Below are positions 1-6,063 of a DNA stretch of 6,063 bases, one piece after another. The translations under genes were made by a program, and so were the position numbers. Source of the DNA: Gemmatimonadaceae bacterium (GTDB lineage Bacteria > Gemmatimonadota > Gemmatimonadetes > Gemmatimonadales > Gemmatimonadaceae); NCBI GenBank assembly GCA_013816695.1, contig JACDDZ010000089.1:1-6063 (forward strand). The letters run 5' to 3'. Each line of letters opens with the position of its first letter. Position 1 is the stretch's first letter. A model generated the notes under the pieces. The model worked only from the letters and a program-made list of their open reading frames with translations, searched no databases and was not told the origin of the DNA.

Positions 1-751
1 TTCCGCTAAACCCGTTTGGTGCAAATGGCGTGTAATTCGCCGTGTCGATATGCTGGACGCCCACCACGATGAACAACCCGAGCACCAGAAGCTTCACCAC
101 GACCAGTACGTTATTGACTCGCGAACTCTCCCGCACACCACGCATCAGCAGCCAGGTAATCAGTGCGACGATTGAGAACGCGGGAATGTTGATCAGGACC
201 GGCATTCCAAAAATCTTCGGCGCTGTATCCAGCATTCCGTGCACGGCCGGATTCGAGCTCAGAAGCGCCGTCCGATACCCAGTGGTCATCCAGGCAGGTA
301 TGTCTATCCAACCGCCGACCAGCGACTTGAAGTAATCTCCCCACGAGATGGCTACGGCAACATTACCGACGGCGTACTCGAGAATGAGATCCCATCCAAT
401 AATCCACGCAACCACTTCGCCGAGTGTGGCATACGTGTACGCATATGCGCTTCCGGCCTGGGGGATCATGGAGGCGAGTTCGGCGTAGCAGAGTCCGGCG
501 AGCGCACAGCATGCACCAAGCAGCAGAAACGAGATTACGAGTGCTGGGCCTGCACCGAGGCGGATTACATGGCCAGCCGCGTCAGTCTGGCCAGCCGCAG
601 CTGATCCGATGGACCCGAAGATACCGGCGCCAATAACAGCGCCGATGGCAAGCATGATGAGATCGCCTGCGCCAAGAGCCCTCTTGAGACCATTGGGGTG
701 ATCTGCCTCCGCCATGAGAGCGGCAATCGGCTTCCGTGCAAACAGTGACAT
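1..751 (-). CDS. Amino acid permease, APC superfamily, CAT/YfnA-like (partial, N-terminal 250 residues)
   Basis: This is the N-terminal part of an inner-membrane amino acid transporter; the C-terminus lies beyond base 1. I translated the minus strand by hand from the ATG at 751-749, and the frame is open for 250 codons. The first membrane helix carries the APC signature GAVIGAGIF (residues 37-45). Residues 88-129 (CYAELASMIPQAGSAYAY, then GEVVAWIIGWDLILEYAVG) are typical of the cationic amino acid transporter branch. TPFAPNGFSG near residue 241 matches the loop after helix 6 in that family. Family knowledge predicts 12-14 helices and about 480-550 residues, so roughly half is here. Substrate cannot be read from sequence; cationic or branched/neutral amino acids are possible. 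An in-frame TAA seven codons upstream fixes the start at this ATG or further in. No Shine-Dalgarno sequence precedes it, so a leaderless or weakly initiated message is possible. It is separated from hppA by a terminator, so it is probably transcribed on its own. Confidence 0.9.
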   Translation of the reverse strand, partial: MSLFARKPIAALMAEADHPNGLKRALGAGDLIMLAIGAVIGAGIFGSIGSAAAGQTDAAGHVIRLGAGPALVISFLLLGACCALAGLCYAELASMIPQAGSAYAYTYATLGEVVAWIIGWDLILEYAVGNVAVAISWGDYFKSLVGGWIDIPAWMTTGYRTALLSSNPAVHGMLDTAPKIFGMPVLINIPAFSIVALITWLLMRGVRESSRVNNVLVVVKLLVLGLFIVVGVQHIDTANYTPFAPNGFSG

Positions 752-815
752 GAGATTGTTCGCGTTGAGTGATTAAGGATCTAACATCAACAGCAGCGAC
801 AACTACACCAGCATT

Positions 816-996
816 GTGCGGCCTGCGGCCGCGAGAGCTGCCGGAGGGTACTGCGGAGCACGCGGAGAACTACAAATTCAACTGCTTAAAAAGTGGTAAC
901 AACGGTGAACCATCTTTGCGCACGTAGTTCCCATGAGTTTGCAGTTCTCCGTGACTCGCGGTGTTCTCCTGCTTTTCTCGCGGCCGAAGGCCGCAC
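816..996. repeat. Large imperfect inverted repeat (palindromic intergenic element)
   Basis: This dominates the 320-bp gene-free stretch at 752-1071. The left arm (816-880) and the inverted right arm (934-996) match at about 50 of 65 aligned positions by hand count, around a 53-bp centre. The outermost 21 bp of each arm (816-836 against 976-996) differ at one base. The inner 20 bp (861-880 against 934-953, core GGAGAACT-CAAA-TCA) differ at three. The outer end of each arm is itself a small hairpin: GCGGCC-tgc-GGCCGC at 818-832 and GCGGCC-gaa-GGCCGC at 980-994. A further inverted match, CAACTGC (879-885) against GCAGTTG (1000-1006), lies partly outside. No coding frame is credible and no target-site duplication is visible. 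It is probably a dispersed palindromic repeat of the REP or MITE kind. Outside the repeat and the terminator I see nothing in 752-815 or 997-1030. Confidence 0.75.
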
Positions 997-1030
997 GTCG
1001 CAGTTGATTTTGCCCTGACCGGCACACAAA

Positions 1031-1066
1031 AGAAACGGGTGACGACCGTAGCCGCCACCCGTTTTT
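1031..1066 (-). terminator. Intrinsic terminator downstream of hppA
   Basis: A perfect 9-bp stem, AAACGGGTG pairing with CACCCGTTT (1033-1041 and 1056-1064), encloses a 14-nt loop. On the minus-strand transcript the stem is followed by TTTCTTTT. It begins 7 bases after the hppA stop codon, as expected for a Rho-independent terminator. The plus strand also reads stem then TTTTT, so it could work in both directions, although no plus-strand gene approaches it. Confidence 0.88.
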
Positions 1067-1071
1067 GGTTC

Positions 1072-3621
<2,550 letters not shown>

Positions 3622-3631
3622 ACTCGTGTAT

Positions 3632-3636
3632 CTCCT
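3632..3636 (-). promoter_or_regulatory. Ribosome binding site deciding the hppA start
   Basis: The minus strand reads AGGAG here, 10 nt before the ATG at 3621-3619. This spacing is slightly long but usable. It is too far (19 nt) from the alternative ATG at 3612 and lies downstream of the alternative ATG at 3690. It therefore selects the protein beginning MNLMDRL, which places a signal-like hydrophobic segment properly at the N-terminus. Confidence 0.65.
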
Positions 3637-3686
3637 GGGGATTACTGGCAAGGTGCGCCGAAGCGCGTGGCAATAGGACCTGGCGA

Positions 3687-5165
3687 TCATGCGCGTTCTA
3701 CTTTGCGCCAGATGAAGTACACGGGGAGTCCAAGCGCGACGAGCGCCAGGCCTGACAGCGCCTGGTACCGCGTCTTTTCCGCAATCAGAAGAACGATCGC
3801 AATTGCGGAAGCGAGAACAATGTAGAGCCCCGGGAGGAACGGATATCCCAACGCCTTGTATGGACGTTCAGCATCGGGACGGAGTGACCGAAGACGAAAC
3901 AGGCCAACGGTCGTCGCAACGTAGAAAAGAAGCGCTGCGAAGATGACAAAATCCAGAAGCTGATTGTAGGTGCCGGTGAGGCAGAGCAGGCTGGTCCATA
4001 TTGCCTGAACGATCAGCGCGAAAGCGGGAACGCTGTTCTTGTTCAGCGTGCCAGCCTTCGAGAAAAACAGCTTGTCCTTGGCCATCGCGTAGTAAACGCG
4101 GGCTCCGGAGAGAATAAGTCCGTTATTGCAGCCGAAAGTGGAAATCAGAATGGCGAAAGCCATTATCGATCCACCGATCGGTCCAAAGATGACTTCCGCT
4201 GCGGATGCGCCCACACGGTCCTGCGTCGCGTGGGTAATCCCGCGTCCTATCACATCCGTGGCTCCTTCGGTTCCATTCAGCGGGAGAACATTCAGATACG
4301 CGATGTTCGCCAGAATGTAGAGCAGCGTGACGAGACCGGTCCCGAAGAGGAGGGCGCGCGGAAGATTGCGCTGCGGATTCTTGACCTCTGCGGCAGCGAA
4401 AGTGACGTTGTTCCACGCATCGCTCGAGAACAGTGAGCCCACCAGTGCGGATCCGAACACAATTGCGAACACACTGGTGAAATCCACGCTACCAGTGAAA
4501 TTCCCCCCGGAGAAGTTCGCGGCGATGGCCGTCGCATTGCGGCCAATCGTGAGCCCAAGAAGAATCAGGAGTGCGAGCGCTCCGGTTTTGACAACAGTGA
4601 GTGTCGTCTGAACCATCTTCCCTTCTCTAACCCCGCGCAGGTTGATCCAGGTAAGAATCCAAACTGTGATCAACGCAATGAGGCGCTGCGGGGAGAGGCC
4701 GAGCTCGATCGGTCCGCTCCATGTGGCGACCGTGTACTGGGGGAACCATCCATAGCGTTCGGGAGAAACCGCGGGCCAGAGCTGTCCCAGGTACTTGCCG
4801 AATGCAACCGCGACGGCCGCGATCGTCCCCGTCTGGATGACGACGAAGAGCGTCCATCCGTACAGGAACCCCATGAGCGGACCCATGGATTCACGCAGGA
4901 AGACATACTGTCCTCCAGCCCTGGGGTACATCGCTGCGAGCTCGCCATAGGAGAGCGCTCCAAGGATCGTGACAACACCGGCGACGACCCATGCCATCAA
5001 GAGCCAGAAGGGCGAGCCCACCGTTCGGCCAATGTCTGCCGAAACGATGAAAATTCCGGAGCCGATCATTGAACCGGCTACCAGCATTGTGGCGTCGGTA
5101 AGAGTCAACGCTTTGACAAATTCACGATCTGGCGCAGCCTCGGTTCGGCTCGTCTCGGATGTCAT
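3687..5165 (-). CDS. Amino acid transporter, APC superfamily, LAT/SteT-like
   Basis: A complete 492-residue inner-membrane transporter with about 12 hydrophobic segments. Helix 1 contains the substrate-binding unwound motif GSMIGSGIF (31-39). YGELAAMYPRAGGQYVFL (73-90) is the helix 2-3 region. FSSDAWNNVTFAAAEVKNP (246-264) followed by QRNLPRAL is characteristic of the L-type branch that includes human LAT1 and Bacillus SteT. SGARVYYAMAKDKLFF (353-368) and RPDAERPYKALGYPFLPGLYI (429-449) also fit that branch. Family members exchange or symport neutral amino acids; the substrate here is unknown. The start is the only ATG preceding helix 1 with a normal cytoplasmic tail. No Shine-Dalgarno sequence is visible before it. 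The stop codon (TGA, 3687-3689) lies 65 bp before the preferred hppA start with no terminator between, so the two are probably one transcript. An upstream promoter candidate lies at 5255-5283. It differs in subfamily from the CAT-type permease at the left end, so the two are not recent duplicates. Confidence 0.93.
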   Translation of the reverse strand: MTSETSRTEAAPDREFVKALTLTDATMLVAGSMIGSGIFIVSADIGRTVGSPFWLLMAWVVAGVVTILGALSYGELAAMYPRAGGQYVFLRESMGPLMGFLYGWTLFVVIQTGTIAAVAVAFGKYLGQLWPAVSPERYGWFPQYTVATWSGPIELGLSPQRLIALITVWILTWINLRGVREGKMVQTTLTVVKTGALALLILLGLTIGRNATAIAANFSGGNFTGSVDFTSVFAIVFGSALVGSLFSSDAWNNVTFAAAEVKNPQRNLPRALLFGTGLVTLLYILANIAYLNVLPLNGTEGATDVIGRGITHATQDRVGASAAEVIFGPIGGSIMAFAILISTFGCNNGLILSGARVYYAMAKDKLFFSKAGTLNKNSVPAFALIVQAIWTSLLCLTGTYNQLLDFVIFAALLFYVATTVGLFRLRSLRPDAERPYKALGYPFLPGLYIVLASAIAIVLLIAEKTRYQALSGLALVALGLPVYFIWRKVERA

Positions 5166-5254
5166 GCTGGTTTGTTGGGGAAGGCGTTAAACCGAAAAAA
5201 TCAGGTCTGTTTGCAGGGCAGAATGTACGTGCCCAGGGGCTAATTTGCCAGCCC

Positions 5255-5283
5255 AACATATATAGTAGTAAAAGTGCCGTCAA
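5255..5283 (-). promoter_or_regulatory. Candidate sigma70-type promoter for the LAT-like transporter and hppA
   Basis: The minus strand shows TTGACG at 5283-5278 (five of six against TTGACA) and, after 17 bp, TATGTT at 5260-5255 (four of six against TATAAT). The spacer is AT-rich and contains TATATA at 5264-5259. This would place a transcript start near 5248, giving a leader of about 80 nt before the ATG at 5165. A short dyad, GGGCT-N8-AGCCC at 5237-5254, would straddle the start and could be an operator, though it is too short to be convincing. This was read by eye and not scored. Confidence 0.45.
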
Positions 5284-5312
5284 AACCCCCGGAAAACCCC
5301 CGGAAAGCCCCC
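5282..5312. repeat. 11-bp tandem repeat of C5/G5 tracts upstream of the -35 box
   Basis: The plus strand has AAAACCCCCGG at 5282-5292 and an identical copy at 5293-5303, then a partial copy AAAGCCCCC at 5304-5312. The 11-bp period is close to one DNA helical turn, so the tracts face the same side. The array fits exactly between the stop codon of the MoaD-like gene (5314-5316) and the -35 element of the candidate promoter (5278-5283). The minus strand carries three G5 runs separated by 6-nt loops. It may be an activator site or have G-rich secondary structure, or it may be simple slippage. Confidence 0.7.
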
Positions 5313-5313
5313 A

Positions 5314-5589
5314 TCATCCGCCACTTATTGCGCCGATGACGAAGATTTTACTGCCGTCCGACACCGGAGTATCCAACCCGCGAAGAAAACGAGTGTTCTC
5401 CGCATCCAGGAAAACATTCACGTGCTGCCTCAGGTTTCCCTGTTCATCCAGGACGCTGTCAATCGCGGCCGGAGAGTGAGCTGCCAGTGCGCGCAAGGCA
5501 TCACCGACTGTCTCGAACATTTCGCTGAGCACAACGGTGCCCGGGTCATTCGGCCCAATAAGCGAGCGAGGCAATTCTATCGTTACCAC
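5314..5589 (-). CDS. MoaD/ThiS-like ubiquitin-fold protein with C-terminal Gly-Gly
   Basis: A small cytoplasmic beta-grasp protein of 91 residues, the usual MoaD length. It opens with a beta strand (VTIELP, 2-7). The helix region is TVGDALRALAAHSPAAIDSV (27-46). The family-type second half is HVNVFLDAENTRFLRGLDTP (56-75) followed by VSDGSKIFVIGAISGG. The last two residues are Gly-Gly, the tail that E1-like enzymes adenylate and that accepts sulfur in MoaD, ThiS and CysO. The GTG start at 5589-5587 shares its G with the TAG stop of the upstream gene. An in-frame ATG at 5616 would add nine Cys/Gly-rich residues before the first strand, so GTG is preferred. Coupling to the propeller gene suggests a joint role rather than molybdopterin synthesis, since no moaE, moeB or thi gene is visible. 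I recall small MoaD-like proteins next to sialidase-like propeller genes in other bacteria. The exact function is unknown. Confidence 0.85.
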   Translation of the reverse strand: MVTIELPRSLIGPNDPGTVVLSEMFETVGDALRALAAHSPAAIDSVLDEQGNLRQHVNVFLDAENTRFLRGLDTPVSDGSKIFVIGAISGG

Positions 5590-6063
5590 TAGGCAAGCAC
5601 CGCCACCTTCACACATACAATTGGCGGAAGTCCATCGGCCATTTCCATCCAGCTCTCCCCGCTGTCATTCGAGCCGAAAAGCTTTCCGCTCCGCGTACCG
5701 AAATAAATGCCGGCCGGATCTATGGCATCACCACTCATCCCATCGCGCAGGACTGTTTCATAAGCGCCCGACTGCGGAAGACCAGCCGTGAGCGGCTCCC
5801 AGCTCTCGCCCGCGTTCGTCGTGCGATACACGCGCAGCTTCGCTTCCGGGGTGCAGCGAAACTGATCCGATTCGAGCGGAACGATGTAGACGGTGTCGGG
5901 ATCATGCGGATGCATATGCATGGCAAACCCGAAGTCGGACGGAACACCATTCGCGACGTCGTGCCAGGAATCACCCCAGTTGTCGCTTCTGTAGAGACCC
6001 CAGTGATTCTGCAGGAACATCCGCTCGGGCTTCGCGGGGTGATGCACGACCTTGTGCACACAC
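5589..6063 (-). CDS. BNR/Asp-box repeat beta-propeller protein (sialidase-like/VPS10-like), C-terminal part
   Basis: This is the C-terminal 157 or so residues of a larger protein that begins beyond base 6063. The frame is open to the window edge, and the GTG at 6059 is probably an internal valine (the frame reads Cys-Val-His-Lys there). Three Asp-box-type motifs of the S-x-D-x-G-x-S-W pattern recur: SDNWGDSW, TTNAGESW and SNDSGESW. They start about 75, 130 and 180 bases inward from the GTG at 6059, counting residues 25, 80 and 130. Each closes a propeller blade. HPHDPDTVYIVPL and DPAGIYFGTRSGKLF are blade strands typical of WD40/YVTN/BNR-like proteins of about 350 residues. Sialidase catalytic residues (Arg triad, Tyr/Glu pair) cannot be judged from this fragment, and such proteins are often annotated as sialidases without that activity. 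The visible part shows no signal peptide because the N-terminus is missing. It is translationally coupled to the MoaD-like gene downstream. Confidence 0.85.
   Translation of the reverse strand, partial: CVHKVVHHPAKPERMFLQNHWGLYRSDNWGDSWHDVANGVPSDFGFAMHMHPHDPDTVYIVPLESDQFRCTPEAKLRVYRTTNAGESWEPLTAGLPQSGAYETVLRDGMSGDAIDPAGIYFGTRSGKLFGSNDSGESWMEMADGLPPIVCVKVAVLA

Noticed and set aside
239..636. Two overlapping plus-strand open frames of 121 and 70 codons.
   Set aside because: They are opposite the CAT-type permease, whose membrane motifs are clear, and their translations resemble no family.
816..996. Insertion sequence or CRISPR origin for the palindrome.
   Set aside because: There is no transposase frame, no flanking target duplication (gcatt against gtcgc) and no regular repeat-spacer pattern.
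3655..3666. GCGC-UUCG-GCGC hairpin on the minus-strand transcript between the transporter and hppA.
   Set aside because: The tetraloop is stable but the stem is only 4 bp with no following U-tract, so it is not a terminator. It is too short to call a regulatory element.
5537..5791. Plus-strand open frame of 84 codons opposite the propeller and MoaD-like genes.
   Set aside because: It is antisense to two genes with recognisable motifs, and its composition is not protein-like.

Overview
This window carries five genes, all on the minus strand, so the transcription order runs from high to low coordinates. The base composition is fairly GC-rich, with GC-leaning third codon positions. Start sites mostly lack a good Shine-Dalgarno sequence, and the membrane pyrophosphatase is of a divergent type. 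Together these suggest a free-living, probably soil or aquatic, Gram-negative-type bacterium. Gemmatimonadota or a similar phylum is my guess, but no rRNA or other phylogenetic marker is present to confirm it.

Right end (about 5314-6063): the C-terminal half of a BNR/Asp-box beta-propeller protein is followed by a 91-residue ubiquitin-fold MoaD/ThiS-like protein ending in Gly-Gly. The stop of the first gene and the GTG start of the second share one base (TAGTG), so they form a tightly coupled pair. This is the most intriguing part of the window. The Gly-Gly tail implies activation or conjugation chemistry, yet no molybdopterin, thiamine or E1-like gene is visible here.

Middle right (3687-5313): a short leader contains an 11-bp-phased repeat of C5/G5 tracts abutting a candidate sigma70-type promoter. 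It is followed by a complete 492-residue APC-superfamily amino acid transporter of the LAT/SteT-like type.

Middle left (1072-3686): hppA, a membrane-bound ion-pumping pyrophosphatase. It is probably co-transcribed with the transporter (65 bp gap) and ends at a clear intrinsic terminator. It has an unusually long, signal-peptide-like N-terminus. It also has a lysine where K+-dependent enzymes have alanine, which predicts K+ independence.

Left end (1-1071): a 320-bp gene-free stretch holds the terminator and a large imperfect palindrome (816-996, arms of about 64 bp), probably a dispersed non-coding repeat. Beyond it lies the N-terminal 250 residues of a second amino acid permease, of the CAT/YfnA type, running off the window.

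Functionally, the pyrophosphatase turns PPi hydrolysis into an ion gradient, and the two APC transporters could draw on or be balanced by such a gradient. That link is inference from adjacency only. No RNA genes, CRISPR arrays, transposase genes or origins were seen.
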